DNA of 63,332 bases. Origin: Comamonadaceae bacterium. GTDB lineage: Bacteria; Pseudomonadota; Gammaproteobacteria; Burkholderiales; Burkholderiaceae_C. A program made the position numbers and the translations under genes. Location: positions 1-63,332 of the forward strand of contig JAIXWZ010000065.1 in assembly GCA_027491035.1 (NCBI GenBank). Reading direction: 5' to 3'. Shown piece after piece: positions 48,188 to 57,331 of the stretch. The notes beneath the pieces are model-generated. The model was not told where the DNA came from, did not search any database, and saw nothing but the letters and a program-made list of their open reading frames with translations. Within the stretch, counting starts at the first letter, position 1, and the number at the start of each line of letters is the position of its first letter.

Positions 48188-49489
48188 ATGACACAGATCC
48201 TCACGGCTGGCGCAGCAGACCCGGCACGGTCGCATGGGTCCGCTTCTGGGATCAGGCGCGTGATCGTCGGCTTGCTGCTCGCCTTGGGCCTGCTCGCTGC
48301 CGGCTGGGCGGCTTGGGCGTGGTGGCGCGGTCCGGCGGTGCCGGTCGATGCGGTCAGGCGCCAGGCCATTGTTGAATCGGTCGTGGCCACCGGCCGGCTG
48401 CAGGCTCCGGCGCGCATCGAGATCGGCGCCGAGGTGGCCGGCACGGTCGATCGGGTCAGCGTGCGCGAGGGCGAGCAGGTCCAGGCCGGGCAGGTGCTGC
48501 TGACGCTGGTCGACGCTGAGGCCCGCTCGGCGCTGACGCAGGCGCTGGCCGTCCAGGCCGAGGCGGCCGCCCGCCTCGCGCAGCAGGAAAGCCTGAGCGC
48601 GCCCGTGGCCCAGCAAGCCGTGCTGCAGGCGCAGGCCGCTTGGTGGGCGGCTCAACGCGACCATGGCCGGGTGCAGGAGCTGGTCAGCCAAGGTTTTTAT
48701 TCCCCCCAGCGTCTGGACGAAGCCCAACGCGCGCTCGATGTGGCCGCCAGTGCCCTGACATCGGCCCAGCTCAACGCCCAGGCCCATCAGAGCCAGGGTG
48801 TTGAGCCCGCCCTGGCGCGGGCGCGCCTGGCCCAGGCGCAGGCCAGCGCCCGCATGGCGCAGGCCCGGCTGGCACGCCTGCTCATCCGCAGCCCCGTGGC
48901 GGGCCGTGTGCTGAGCCGGCAGGTCGAACCGGGCGCCATGGCCCAGCCCGGTCGCGCCCTGCTGGTGCTGGCCGAGGCGGGCGAGCTGCACATCGATGTG
49001 AGCATCGACGAGCGCCATTTGCACCTGCTGCGACTGGACATGCCCGCTGCGGTGGTGGCCGACGCCTATCCGCAGCAGCCTTTTGAGGCCCGCCTGTGCC
49101 AAATTGCGCCAGCGGTCGACCCCGACCGCGGCGCCGTCACCGTGCGGCTGTGCCTGTCGGGCGCGCCGCCTTTTCTCAAACCGGACATGACGGTCTCGGC
49201 CGAGCTCGTGGGGGGGCGCCAGTCATCGGCGCTGGTGCTGCCGACGCCGCTGGTGCGCGATGCCGACAAGGCGCAGCCCTGGGTGCTGGTGCTGCGCCAG
49301 TCCCATGCGGTCAAGGTGCCGGTGCAGCTGGGCCTGCGCGGCGTCGGTCACAGCCAGATCACCCAGGGCCTCCAAGAGGGCGATTGGGTGATCGCGCCGA
49401 CCTACAGCGTCTTGCCAGGCGATCGGGTGCGCGCAGGTGTGCCGCAAGCAGCCGTCGCCGGTATGGACGTGCCGTCCTTTGTGCGTTAA
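48188..49489 (+). CDS. ABC exporter periplasmic adaptor (MacA/HlyD/DevB type)
   Basis: The 433-aa protein has an N-terminal membrane anchor (about 26-48, VIVGLLLALGLLAAGWAAWAWW). A lipoyl/HlyD segment follows (ATGRLQAPARIEIGAEVAGTVDRVSVREGEQVQAG), a long alpha-hairpin (about 130-210, Ala/Gln-rich), and a beta-barrel domain. It links the inner-membrane ABC pump to an outer-membrane channel, which is not encoded here. It is the first gene of adaptor-permease-ATPase, the order seen in DevBCA exporters. ATG 48176 is an alternative start. Confidence 0.9.
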   Translation: MTQILTAGAADPARSHGSASGIRRVIVGLLLALGLLAAGWAAWAWWRGPAVPVDAVRRQAIVESVVATGRLQAPARIEIGAEVAGTVDRVSVREGEQVQAGQVLLTLVDAEARSALTQALAVQAEAAARLAQQESLSAPVAQQAVLQAQAAWWAAQRDHGRVQELVSQGFYSPQRLDEAQRALDVAASALTSAQLNAQAHQSQGVEPALARARLAQAQASARMAQARLARLLIRSPVAGRVLSRQVEPGAMAQPGRALLVLAEAGELHIDVSIDERHLHLLRLDMPAAVVADAYPQQPFEARLCQIAPAVDPDRGAVTVRLCLSGAPPFLKPDMTVSAELVGGRQSSALVLPTPLVRDADKAQPWVLVLRQSHAVKVPVQLGLRGVGHSQITQGLQEGDWVIAPTYSVLPGDRVRAGVPQAAVAGMDVPSFVR

Positions 49490-49568
49490 CCCGCGCCCAG
49501 CCGATGCCCCAACCCGAGCCCGTCCAGCCCCCGCCGCCGAAGGCGCGGCCTGGGTCGGCGATACCCCG

Positions 49569-50834
49569 ATGAGGGGCGCGCGGCCGGCGCTTGGCCGATG
49601 GGCGCGCGTGCTGCCGCTCAAGTGGCTGCTGGCCCTGCGTTTTCTGCGCGAGGGCCGGGTGCAAAGCAGCCTGGTGCTGGCAGGGGTGACCGCGGGCGTG
49701 GCCGTCACCGTGTTCTTGACCCAGCTTATTGCGCAGCTGCAAAACACCATCGTCGAGCGCGTCATGGGCTCGCAGGCGCATGTGGTGATGGCGCCCTTGC
49801 AGGAGCAGCTGCTGCGCCTGCCGCCCGATCAAGCCGATCAAGCCAATGAAGCCGTTGCCGCGCAGCTGCAGCCGCGGCTGCAGCGCCAGCGCGCGGTCGA
49901 TCAGTGGGAACGCATGGCCGATCTGGCGGCGGCAACGCCGGGGGTGCTGGCGGTCTCGCCCGTGGCCAGCGGCCCGGCGCTGGCCACCCGTGGCGCTGCG
50001 TTTCAAAGCGTGACGCTCTTGGGCGTGCGGCCACAGGACTACCGGCGCGTGGTGCGCATGGACGCCTACATGACGGCAGGCCGTTTCGAGATTGCGGGCC
50101 AGCAGGCCCTGATCGGCCGCGAGTTGGCCGACGACCTGGGCCTGCAAGTGGGCGACAAGCTGCGCGTGAGCACGGGCGTGCGCAGCGAGGTGCTGACTGT
50201 GGCCGGCTTGTTTGACACGGGCAGCCGCGAGATCAACCGCCGGCGCGTGTTCATCACCTTGCGGCTGGCGCAGACCCTGCTCGATCTGCCCGGCAGCGTC
50301 TCGGTCATCGACCTGAGCGTGGCCGACCTGTTTGGTGCCGATGCGGTGGCCGACCGGCTGCGCGCGCAGACCGGCCTGCGCGTGGACAGCTGGATGCAGA
50401 CCAACGCCGGCTTGCTCAACGCCTTGTCCAATCAGACGATCTCCAACAACCTGATCCGCGGCTTTGTGGTGGCCATTGTGGCGCTGGGCATATCGAGCGT
50501 GCTGGTGGTCAGCGTGGTGCAAAAGCAGCGCGAGATCGGTATCTTGCGCGCCATGGGCGCGAGCCGGCGCGACATCATGGGTGTGTTCTTGCTGCAAGGC
50601 GCCCTCATGGGTCTGATCGGATCGACCTTGGGCGCTGGGCTGGCCTATGGGCTGCTGGTGCTGTTCTCGCACATCTTCAAGAGCCCCGACGGCAGCGCCA
50701 TGTACATCGCCGAGCTCGATCTGGCTCTGGTGCTGTCGGCCAGTGCGCTGGCTTGCGTCATTGGCCTGTTATCGGCATACATGCCGGCGCGACGCGCTGC
50801 GCGCATGGACCCGGTGCAGGCGATCCGGGCATGA
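49569..50834 (+). CDS. ABC exporter permease, FtsX/MacB-like
   Basis: The 421-aa protein has four membrane helices: one at the N-terminus ([20 protein letters not shown]), then a large periplasmic domain (about 60-295). Three C-terminal helices follow, in the FtsX core ([39 protein letters not shown]). The [14 protein letters not shown] motif before helix 3 is conserved in LolC/MacB/DevC permeases. It carries no ATPase; the ATPase gene overlaps its stop by ATGA. ATG 49569 is chosen within a longer open frame. Confidence 0.92.
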   Translation: MRGARPALGRWARVLPLKWLLALRFLREGRVQSSLVLAGVTAGVAVTVFLTQLIAQLQNTIVERVMGSQAHVVMAPLQEQLLRLPPDQADQANEAVAAQLQPRLQRQRAVDQWERMADLAAATPGVLAVSPVASGPALATRGAAFQSVTLLGVRPQDYRRVVRMDAYMTAGRFEIAGQQALIGRELADDLGLQVGDKLRVSTGVRSEVLTVAGLFDTGSREINRRRVFITLRLAQTLLDLPGSVSVIDLSVADLFGADAVADRLRAQTGLRVDSWMQTNAGLLNALSNQTISNNLIRGFVVAIVALGISSVLVVSVVQKQREIGILRAMGASRRDIMGVFLLQGALMGLIGSTLGAGLAYGLLVLFSHIFKSPDGSAMYIAELDLALVLSASALACVIGLLSAYMPARRAARMDPVQAIRA

Positions 50835-51544
50835 GCCCCGCCTTGGCCCCCGTCCTGGAGCTTTGCGACATCCGCAAGAGCTACGACGTGGGCACGGCGG
50901 TCGAGCACGAGGTGCTCCATGGCATCAGCCTGAGCCTGGAGCCGGCGCAATTTGTGGCCCTGCAAGGCCCGTCGGGATCGGGCAAGAGCACCTTGCTCAA
51001 CATCATTGGCCTGCTCGAGCCGGCCACCGGCGGACGCATGAGCCTGGCCGGACAGGACACCGGCGCCCTCAATGATGCGCAGCTGACCGAGCTGCGCGGC
51101 GCGGCCATCGGCTTTGTCTTTCAGTTCCACCACCTGCTGCCGGCCTTTACCGCGCTGGAAAACGTGCTGATGCCGCTGATGATTGCGCACGGCACGGTGC
51201 AGCCGGCCGACGAGGCGCTCGCGCGCGAGCTGCTGGCCAGCGTCGGCTTGAGCCAGGCCCTGGCCCAGCGGCCTGGCGAGCTGTCGGGGGGCATGCAGCA
51301 GCGCGTCGCGCTGGCCCGCGCGCTGGCCCGTCGTCCGCGCCTGATCCTGGCCGACGAACCCACTGGCAACCTCGATCGCGCCAGTGCCGACGAAGTGTTT
51401 GCGCTGCTGCGCCGATTCAACCGTGAGCATGGCAGCGCCTGCCTGATCGTCACCCACGATGCCAGCCTGGCCAGCCGCTGCGATCGGCGCATCGAGCTGG
51501 TCGATGGCCATCTGCTGGCCCCGCCCAGCCTGGCTCAGGCCTGA
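50831..51544 (+). CDS. ABC exporter ATP-binding protein (LolD/MacB/DevA type)
   Basis: The 237-aa ATPase has Walker [16 protein letters not shown], the signature [16 protein letters not shown], Walker [13 protein letters not shown] and the H-loop VTHDA. Q-loop sequence [17 protein letters not shown] is the LolD/MacB form. ATG 50831 overlaps the permease stop. Together with the adaptor and permease it forms a mechanotransmission-type exporter that moves a periplasmic substrate (lipoprotein, peptide, antibiotic or siderophore-like) rather than a cytoplasmic one. Confidence 0.94.
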   Translation: MSPALAPVLELCDIRKSYDVGTAVEHEVLHGISLSLEPAQFVALQGPSGSGKSTLLNIIGLLEPATGGRMSLAGQDTGALNDAQLTELRGAAIGFVFQFHHLLPAFTALENVLMPLMIAHGTVQPADEALARELLASVGLSQALAQRPGELSGGMQQRVALARALARRPRLILADEPTGNLDRASADEVFALLRRFNREHGSACLIVTHDASLASRCDRRIELVDGHLLAPPSLAQA

Positions 51545-52164
51545 CCGGTCAAACGGGCGTAGTCCTGGCGCGTCGCGGGGTCGACCGAGTCGAGCACCTT
51601 GCGGTAAGCGCTCTGATGGCGGGCCAGCAGGCGTGCGCCGGCCACGGCCTGCGATTTGCAGAACCAGTGGCAGCTGTGCTGCATCAGCAAAATTTCGGCA
51701 AGCAAGGTGTAGGCCTTGGCCGAAGCCGATGGGGCCTGGGCGGGCTGCGCCGCCTGCGACAAGGCCCGCGCATGCAGCTGCACCAAGGCGCGCATGTCGA
51801 TGCTCGAGCGCTCCAGCCAGGCCGCGGGCCCGCCCGCCTGCTCGAGCAGCCAGGCCAGCGGCCAGGGCAGCTTGACGATGCGGGTGCGCTCGGCTGGCAG
51901 CCGTGCAAAGTCGGCGGCAAACTGTGCGAACTGCTCGGCCAGGCGGCGCTCGGACGGCTCGAGCACCGTCCAGATGGCTTGCCGGCGCTGCCCGTCGCTT
52001 TCGCCGAGCGCGCGCAAATAGCCCTCGCTGAGCGTCTGCATCAGCGCTTCGATGTCGTAGGGCCGCAAATGCGCCGCCAGCAGCGCGATGCGGCCGCGCT
52101 CGCGCCGCGATTTGAGCGACCACACCAGCACGGCCAGCAACAGGGCAACTACAAAGAGGTCCAT
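51535..52164 (-). CDS. Conserved hypothetical protein with N-terminal membrane anchor
   Basis: The 209-aa product starts with one hydrophobic helix ([17 protein letters not shown]) and then a charged, mostly helical cytoplasmic domain, Arg- and Ala-rich. It includes [18 protein letters not shown] and ends [14 protein letters not shown] do not recognise the family. Its 3' end overlaps the ABC ATPase gene by 10 bp on the opposite strand. Codon use matches neighbours, so it is probably real. Confidence 0.7.
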   Translation of the reverse strand: MDLFVVALLLAVLVWSLKSRRERGRIALLAAHLRPYDIEALMQTLSEGYLRALGESDGQRRQAIWTVLEPSERRLAEQFAQFAADFARLPAERTRIVKLPWPLAWLLEQAGGPAAWLERSSIDMRALVQLHARALSQAAQPAQAPSASAKAYTLLAEILLMQHSCHWFCKSQAVAGARLLARHQSAYRKVLDSVDPATRQDYARLTGQA

Positions 52165-52197
52165 GGGTTTCGTTTCGTGTGCGGGCCGCAAGAAGGC

Positions 52198-53103
52198 TCA
52201 GGCCGGCCGACGGTTCATCAGCGCCATGCCCAGCGCCACCGCCGCGATCGCCGCCAGCACGCCGGGCGTGACCGCCTCACCGAGCCACAAGGACCCGCCC
52301 ATCAGGGTAAACAGCGGCGTGAAGAAGGAAAAGCTCGACACCCGCGTGGCCGGGTAACGGCCGAGCAGCCACATCCAGGCCAGAAAGCTCAGAAAGCCGC
52401 CCACCGAGGCCTGCAGCGCCACCGAGGCCCAGGCCACTGCGCTGTAGCCGAGCTGCCAGCGCTCGCCCAAGGCCAAGGACAGCCAGGGCAAGAGGGCTGC
52501 GCTCACGCCGACCTGGTAGAGCAGCAGCTTTTCGGCGCCGATGCGCGTCAGGCCACAGCTGCGAATCACCACCGTGGTCAGCCCCCAGAACAGGCCGGCC
52601 GCCAGCCCGAGCAAATCGCCCACCAGTGTTGGCCCTTGGGTGTGCAGCAGGCCTTCGCGCAGGGCAAAAGCGACGGCGCCAAAGGCCAGCAGCAGCCCCG
52701 CCCATTGCGGCCCGCGCAAGCGCTCTTCACGGATCCACAGCGGCACCAGCAGCGCCACCCAAAAGGGCGAGGTGTAGAGAAACACCGTCAGCCGCGACGA
52801 GCTGGTGTATTGCATGCCGATGTAAATGCAGGAGAACTCGGCGGCAAAGAGCAGGCCTGCGAGCAAGCCGGCCCGCTCGCTGCCATCGCGCACCCACAGG
52901 GCGATGCCGCGCCAGCGGCACCACAGCACGAGCAGCAAGGTGGCACCGGCCAGCCGCAGCCAGGCCTGAAACACCGGTGGCATCTGCGCCAGCGTGAACT
53001 TGATCAGAACCTGCTGCAGGCCCCAAGCCAGGCAGCAGGTCAGCAAGATCGCCATGGCCAGCGCATCGAGCCGGTCCTTGCGCTGCGCAGGCAAGCCGCT
53101 CAT
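52198..53103 (-). CDS. EamA family drug/metabolite transporter
   Basis: The 301-aa protein has about ten membrane helices in two EamA halves; each half has the family pattern with Pro and Gly near helix ends (ALLVPLWIREERLRGPQW, GLTTVVIRSCGLTRIGA). The family exports amino acids or other metabolites; substrate not deducible. It lies 4 bp after the flavin reductase gene on the same strand and is likely cotranscribed. Confidence 0.9.
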   Translation of the reverse strand: MSGLPAQRKDRLDALAMAILLTCCLAWGLQQVLIKFTLAQMPPVFQAWLRLAGATLLLVLWCRWRGIALWVRDGSERAGLLAGLLFAAEFSCIYIGMQYTSSSRLTVFLYTSPFWVALLVPLWIREERLRGPQWAGLLLAFGAVAFALREGLLHTQGPTLVGDLLGLAAGLFWGLTTVVIRSCGLTRIGAEKLLLYQVGVSAALLPWLSLALGERWQLGYSAVAWASVALQASVGGFLSFLAWMWLLGRYPATRVSSFSFFTPLFTLMGGSLWLGEAVTPGVLAAIAAVALGMALMNRRPA

Positions 53104-53107
53104 GGCT

Positions 53108-53632
53108 TCAAGGCGAGCCGGTCAAGCCGGTGTGAAAGCGGCTGGCGTGGTAGACCAGGGGCGCGCGCGCCCCGTCGCTCGTGCAGCGCGTGACCTGGGC
53201 GATAAAGACCACATGGTCGCCTGCGGCGTGCTGGGTCAGGCCTTGGCACTCAAACACGGCGGCGCAGCCGGCCAGCAGCGGCGCCCCGCCGCCGCTCCAG
53301 CCGTGCGCCAGATCCAGCCAGCGCCGCTCGCGCGGGCCAGCAAAGCGCTCGGCCAGGGCCTGTTGGTCGGCGCCCAGCACATGGATCACCTGGTGTGAGG
53401 CGGCTGCAAAGACTGCCATCGAACTCGAACTGCGGCCCAGGCTCCACAGCACCAGGGGCGGCTCGAGCGAGACCGAGCTAAAGGAGTTGACCGTCAGCCC
53501 CGCCCGCTGTCCATCGGGGCCGCAGGCCGTCACCACCGTCACGCCGGTGGCAAAGTGGCCCAGGGCCTGTCGAAACTGTGCGCTGGAAAATTCGGTGGCC
53601 GCTACATCGGCATTGGGTGTGGCAAGGGTCAT
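53108..53632 (-). CDS. Flavin reductase-like (FMN-binding split barrel) protein
   Basis: The 174-aa protein has the family start FRQALGHFATGVTVVTA, then RAGLTVNSFSSVSLEPPLVLW and the C-terminal GDHVVFIAQV. Such proteins reduce FMN or FAD for two-component monooxygenases or act in other flavin reactions. No monooxygenase is adjacent; a DMT permease gene follows. ATG 53632 fits the conserved start; ATG 53665 is possible. Confidence 0.88.
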   Translation of the reverse strand: MTLATPNADVAATEFSSAQFRQALGHFATGVTVVTACGPDGQRAGLTVNSFSSVSLEPPLVLWSLGRSSSSMAVFAAASHQVIHVLGADQQALAERFAGPRERRWLDLAHGWSGGGAPLLAGCAAVFECQGLTQHAAGDHVVFIAQVTRCTSDGARAPLVYHASRFHTGLTGSP

Positions 53633-53771
53633 GGCATCGCTGGGGTGTGCCCGAGGGCGCGGCATGGGCGCCGCGTGGCGTTTGGCGCGCGGGCCGCTGC
53701 CCGCCGCAAGGCAGCGCTCATTGTCCCCGATCCTGCCGACCACCCCTGCGCAGGGGCGCCAGGCCCTTGCC

Positions 53772-54515
53772 TCAGCCCGCCTCGGTGGGCGCTGCGACCG
53801 TGACGCCGATCACCCGGTGGCGCTCGATGGCCGCTGCAACCGCGCCGCCCGAGCGCATGCGCTCGGCAAAATCGGCGAGGTAGGTTGGCGCCGCGCTCAG
53901 GCGCCTTGAGCAGCCGATGGCCTGCCGCACGCTGGTAAAGCCGCCGGGCAAGACGGTGCTGCCTGGCAGCTTGGCCTGATCGGCGATCAGGCGGGTGCGC
54001 AGCCCCGACAGGGCCTCCAGACCCTGGGTGGCGAAGGCCTCAAAGGACTCGTCGATGGTGCCGGTGAGCACCAGCTCGGCGTGCACCAGTGTGCGCTGCA
54101 GGTAGAGCGTGTAGGCGCCGCTGGCCATGGCGGCAATGCGCACGCCCGGCCGGTCGACGTGTTCAACCGCCACCAGCGGCGAGCCGGCCGGCACCAGGTA
54201 GCTGGCCTGAATTTCCAGATAGGCGGGCGAAAACGCCACGGTCTTGGCCCGCGCCGGCTCGTCGGCCATGAAGGCCACGTCCCACTGGTCCTGATCGACC
54301 GCATCGCCCAGCAGGCCTGGCGATGCATAGGGCACGAACTGCAGGTCCACGCCCAGCTCGCTGGCCAGCGCCTGCGCCAGATCGGGCACGATGCCCTGGT
54401 GCACACCCGGCGGTGTGCCGCGGTTGATCAAGAGGAAGTTCGACAGGTTCAGACCCACGCGCAGCGTGCCGCGGGCGGCCAGCTCCAGGCGGGCGCGATC
54501 GATACCGGTTTGCAT
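53772..54515 (-). CDS. Solute-binding (family 3) domain protein without signal peptide
   Basis: The 247-aa product has the two-lobed SBP_bac_3 fold of polar amino-acid receptors: LRVGLNLSNFLLI, GIVPDLAQALASELGV, VAFMADEPARAK and AYLEIQASYLVP. It starts with MQTGIDRARLELAAR and no hydrophobic segment, so as called it is cytoplasmic, unusual for a binding protein. No permease or ATPase is adjacent. It is divergent from an ArgP-like LysR regulator. A cytoplasmic sensor or enzyme role (for example, cyclohexadienyl dehydratase-like) is an alternative. Confidence 0.85.
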   Translation of the reverse strand: MQTGIDRARLELAARGTLRVGLNLSNFLLINRGTPPGVHQGIVPDLAQALASELGVDLQFVPYASPGLLGDAVDQDQWDVAFMADEPARAKTVAFSPAYLEIQASYLVPAGSPLVAVEHVDRPGVRIAAMASGAYTLYLQRTLVHAELVLTGTIDESFEAFATQGLEALSGLRTRLIADQAKLPGSTVLPGGFTSVRQAIGCSRRLSAAPTYLADFAERMRSGGAVAAAIERHRVIGVTVAAPTEAG

Positions 54516-54556
54516 TTTTTGTCCTCCTCAACCGTCTTATGAGAGGCCTCGATTGT

Positions 54557-54582
54557 GGAACTAAATTTGTGGGACTAAATTT
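54557..54582. repeat. Two direct 12-bp repeats in the SBP/argP intergenic region
   Basis: GGAACTAAATTT (54557-54568) and GGGACTAAATTT (54571-54582) are spaced by 14 bp and each hold an AAATTT core. They lie between the divergent solute-binding and LysR-type genes, about 130 bp before the regulator start. A regulator binding site or overlapping promoters is plausible. Confidence 0.6.
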
Positions 54583-54710
54583 AACGTTTCTCTGGCCGCA
54601 GGGTCGATAAGATGGCCGATCGCGTGCGGCTGACCTGTGACCCGGTGTCGGCCGCTGCAAGCGATCCCTGGCCATCCGCCGGGCTGACAGCTTGTCTGAG
54701 GAGACTTCAC

Positions 54711-55691
54711 ATGAACAGCTTTGATCCGGACGCCCTGGAGTGTCTGGCCGCCATCGTCGAAGAGGGCGGCTTCGAGCGGGCGGCCTTGCGCCTGTCCATC
54801 ACCCAGTCGGCGGTCTCGCAGCGGCTGCGGGCCCTCGAATCCCAGGCGGGCACGGTGCTCATCGTGCGCAGCCGACCGGTGCGCCCGACGCTGGCCGGCC
54901 AGCTCTTGCTCAAGCATGCCAAGATGTCGCGCCTGCTGCGCGCCGACCTTGAGCTCGAGCTGCGCGGGCTCGCCCCCAGCAAGGCCGCTGGGCAGCGCGA
55001 ACATGAACGCGTGGCCATTGCGATCAATGCCGACAGCATCGCCTGCTGGGCGCTGCCCGCCTTGCACGACCTGGCTTGCCAGGGCTTGCCGCTGGAGCTG
55101 ATCACCGACGACCAAGATTTCACCTTGCAGTGGCTGCGCGAGGGTCAGGTGCTGGGCTGCGTGACCGCGCTCAGTCAACCCTTGCCCGGCTGCCGGGTGC
55201 AGGCGCTGGGCGCCATGGAGTACCTGGCTGTGGCCGAACGCGGCTATGCCCAAAAGCACCTGGGTCCCTTGCGCGCGGGCGCCACCTTGCTGGGCATGCA
55301 CAATTTTCGCAGTCTGCCCTTTGTAGCGTTCAACCGCAAAGACAGCATACCGGCGCAGCTGGTGGCGCGCACGCTGGGCCTCAAAGCGGTCAACCTACAG
55401 CAGCTGTTCGTGCCGAGCCCTCAGGCCATGGTGCAGGCGGTGCAGGCCGGCTGGGGCGTCGGCGTGCTGCCCCGCCTGCTCGTGCAGCCTTTGCTGGACC
55501 AAGGCGTGTTCGTCGAGCTCCTGCCCGGACAAAGCCTGTATGTGCCGCTGTTTTGGCACTGCTGGAACCTGCAGTCACAGGTGCTGGCCGATTTGAGCGC
55601 AGCGCTGCAGGCGGCAGCGGGGCGCGAGCTGCGCGCCCCGCAGGCTCTGGCCCCCAAGGTTTGCGACGCCGAGGCCTTGGCCGCCGCTTAA
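54711..55691 (+). CDS. LysR family regulator, ArgP (IciA) subfamily
   Basis: The 326-aa protein has an N-terminal LysR helix-turn-helix (about 3-60, FERAALRLSITQSAVSQRLRALE) and a periplasmic-binding-like effector domain. The ArgP family feature DALECLAAIVEEGGFERAA is present. ArgP senses lysine and arginine and usually controls argO/lysE exporters. GAGGAG lies 8 bp before ATG 54711. Its target here may be the divergent solute-binding gene (inference). Confidence 0.9.
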   Translation: MNSFDPDALECLAAIVEEGGFERAALRLSITQSAVSQRLRALESQAGTVLIVRSRPVRPTLAGQLLLKHAKMSRLLRADLELELRGLAPSKAAGQREHERVAIAINADSIACWALPALHDLACQGLPLELITDDQDFTLQWLREGQVLGCVTALSQPLPGCRVQALGAMEYLAVAERGYAQKHLGPLRAGATLLGMHNFRSLPFVAFNRKDSIPAQLVARTLGLKAVNLQQLFVPSPQAMVQAVQAGWGVGVLPRLLVQPLLDQGVFVELLPGQSLYVPLFWHCWNLQSQVLADLSAALQAAAGRELRAPQALAPKVCDAEALAAA

Positions 55692-55766
55692 GCCCCGGGG
55701 CGGGCCTCGAACCCGCGCAAACCCGAGCACGGCGGGGGGTCGGCGCAAGCCGACGACAATGCGCCC

Positions 55767-56657
55767 ATGCATCAGGGAACGGTCAAAGGCAGCGACCCTG
55801 GTCAAAAGGCGACACAAAAACCAGGCGCCCTTCCAGTCGCATCGGACATGTCCACCGGACATGCGCAGCTGCATGCGCGCCTGGCGGCCCAGCAATTGCG
55901 CATCGAGCAGCTCGAGCGTGAGCGCGACGAGCTTGAATCGTTTTCCCATGCCCTGGCCCATGACCTGCGCTCGCCGGTCAGCGCGATCGACGGGTTTTCC
56001 GTCTTGCTCCAAGAATCGCTCGAGACCCTGCCTGGACCCGCTGGCGATCAGCCCCGGCACCTGGTGGCCCGTGTGCGCGCCGGTGTCCAACAGATCGGCG
56101 AGCTGATTGAGGCGCTGCAGGTGCTCTCGCGCTTGTCGCGCTCGCCGATGCAGTGCGGCCCGGTCGATCTCAGCGAGATGGCCCAGCAGATCATGGACCA
56201 TTTGCGCGAGCAGCATCCCGAGCCGCCCATCGACGTTTGCATCGAGCCCGGTCTGCATGCCCACGGTGACCGCCGCCTGCTGCGCCAGTTGTTGGACAAC
56301 CTGCTGAGCAATGCGCGCAAGTTCAGCAGCCGCAGCCCGTGCATGCGCATCGAGCTCGGGCGCCTGCCACCCGATGCCCCGACCGATCCGCCTGGCTGGG
56401 GCGGCGCCTTTTTTGTGCGCGACCGAGGCGTCGGTTTTGACATGCGCCAGGCGCAGCGCCTGTTTCAGCCTTACCAGCGCCTGCCTGGCAGCGAGCCCTT
56501 TGAGGGCCAGGGCCTGGGCCTGGCGATCGTGCAGCGCATCGTCAGCCGCCACGGCGGTCGCTTGCGCGCCGAGTCGGCGCCGCAGCAAGGCGCCACCTTC
56601 TTTTTTACCTTGGGGCCCGATCAGGCGCCCGAGACCCTTCCCCCTAAGAAAGCATGA
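55767..56657 (+). CDS. Orphan sensor histidine kinase without sensor domain
   Basis: The 296-aa kinase begins with a short coiled segment (about 32-58, LAAQQLRIEQLERERDELES). HisKA then carries the phospho-acceptor H65 in HALAHDLRSPVS. The ATPase domain shows LLDNLLSNARKF (N box), DRGVGFDM (G1) and GQGLGLAIV (G2). No membrane helices or PAS/GAF domain are seen. No response regulator is adjacent; the next gene, TetR-type, overlaps by 4 bp. Input and partner are therefore unknown. Confidence 0.9.
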   Translation: MHQGTVKGSDPGQKATQKPGALPVASDMSTGHAQLHARLAAQQLRIEQLERERDELESFSHALAHDLRSPVSAIDGFSVLLQESLETLPGPAGDQPRHLVARVRAGVQQIGELIEALQVLSRLSRSPMQCGPVDLSEMAQQIMDHLREQHPEPPIDVCIEPGLHAHGDRRLLRQLLDNLLSNARKFSSRSPCMRIELGRLPPDAPTDPPGWGGAFFVRDRGVGFDMRQAQRLFQPYQRLPGSEPFEGQGLGLAIVQRIVSRHGGRLRAESAPQQGATFFFTLGPDQAPETLPPKKA

Positions 56658-57331
56658 CCATGCAAGACGATGACCGCAGCGGCCCCTCCGCTGCCGCAAC
56701 CGGCGCCGAGATCCACCGGCCGCCCCGACGTTCGTCTTTCAAGGCGCAGATGCTGCAAGCGCGCGAAGACGCCATCGTGCAGGCGGTCAACCGGCTGCTG
56801 GCCGAAAAAGGCTTTGACCTGATGACGGTCGATGAAGTGGCTGCGCAGGTGGGCATTGCCAAGGCCAGTCTTTACAAGCACTTTCCCAGCAAGGAAGACC
56901 TGGCCGCTGCGGCCATGGTGCGCATGCTCATGCAGGCCGAGGACTTTTTGGACCAGTTGCCGGCGCAAGCCGAGCCGATCGAGCAGCTCAAGGCGGTGGT
57001 GCGCTGGATGATGGGCCTGCAACTGGCCGGACAAATGCCCACCTTGCCCAGCCAAAACTCAAGCTTGCGCGCCCGCTTGATGGCCAACCAGGCCTATCTT
57101 GACTTGCTGGTGCATGTCAGCGACCGCATGGGTGTGTGGATCGAGGCCTGCCAATCCAATGGCAGCATCAACCCCGAGCTGCCGCCCATTTTGGTGCTCT
57201 ACACCCTGTATGCGCGCGCCTGCGACCCGGTGCTCGAGTTCATGAAGGCCGGCGGTCAGTTTGAAGACGAGGCCATCGTCGAGTGGGTCACGGGCACCTG
57301 CTTTGACGGTTTGCGCTCGCGCTCAGTCTGA
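56654..57331 (+). CDS. TetR/AcrR family transcriptional regulator
   Basis: The 225-aa protein has an N-terminal TetR helix-turn-helix (about 38-85, VDEVAAQVGIAKASLYKHFPSKEDL) and a helical ligand domain. The start MTMQDDDRSG overlaps the histidine kinase stop (ATGA), tying the two genes. The 3' end overlaps the HolD-like gene by 9 bp on the other strand. Target genes unknown. Confidence 0.9.
   Translation: MTMQDDDRSGPSAAATGAEIHRPPRRSSFKAQMLQAREDAIVQAVNRLLAEKGFDLMTVDEVAAQVGIAKASLYKHFPSKEDLAAAAMVRMLMQAEDFLDQLPAQAEPIEQLKAVVRWMMGLQLAGQMPTLPSQNSSLRARLMANQAYLDLLVHVSDRMGVWIEACQSNGSINPELPPILVLYTLYARACDPVLEFMKAGGQFEDEAIVEWVTGTCFDGLRSRSV

Noticed and set aside
51616..53193. 525-aa plus-strand frame opposite the hypothetical and DMT genes
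   Set aside because: Gln/His/Arg-rich translation, no domain; the DMT gene on the minus strand has clear membrane helices.
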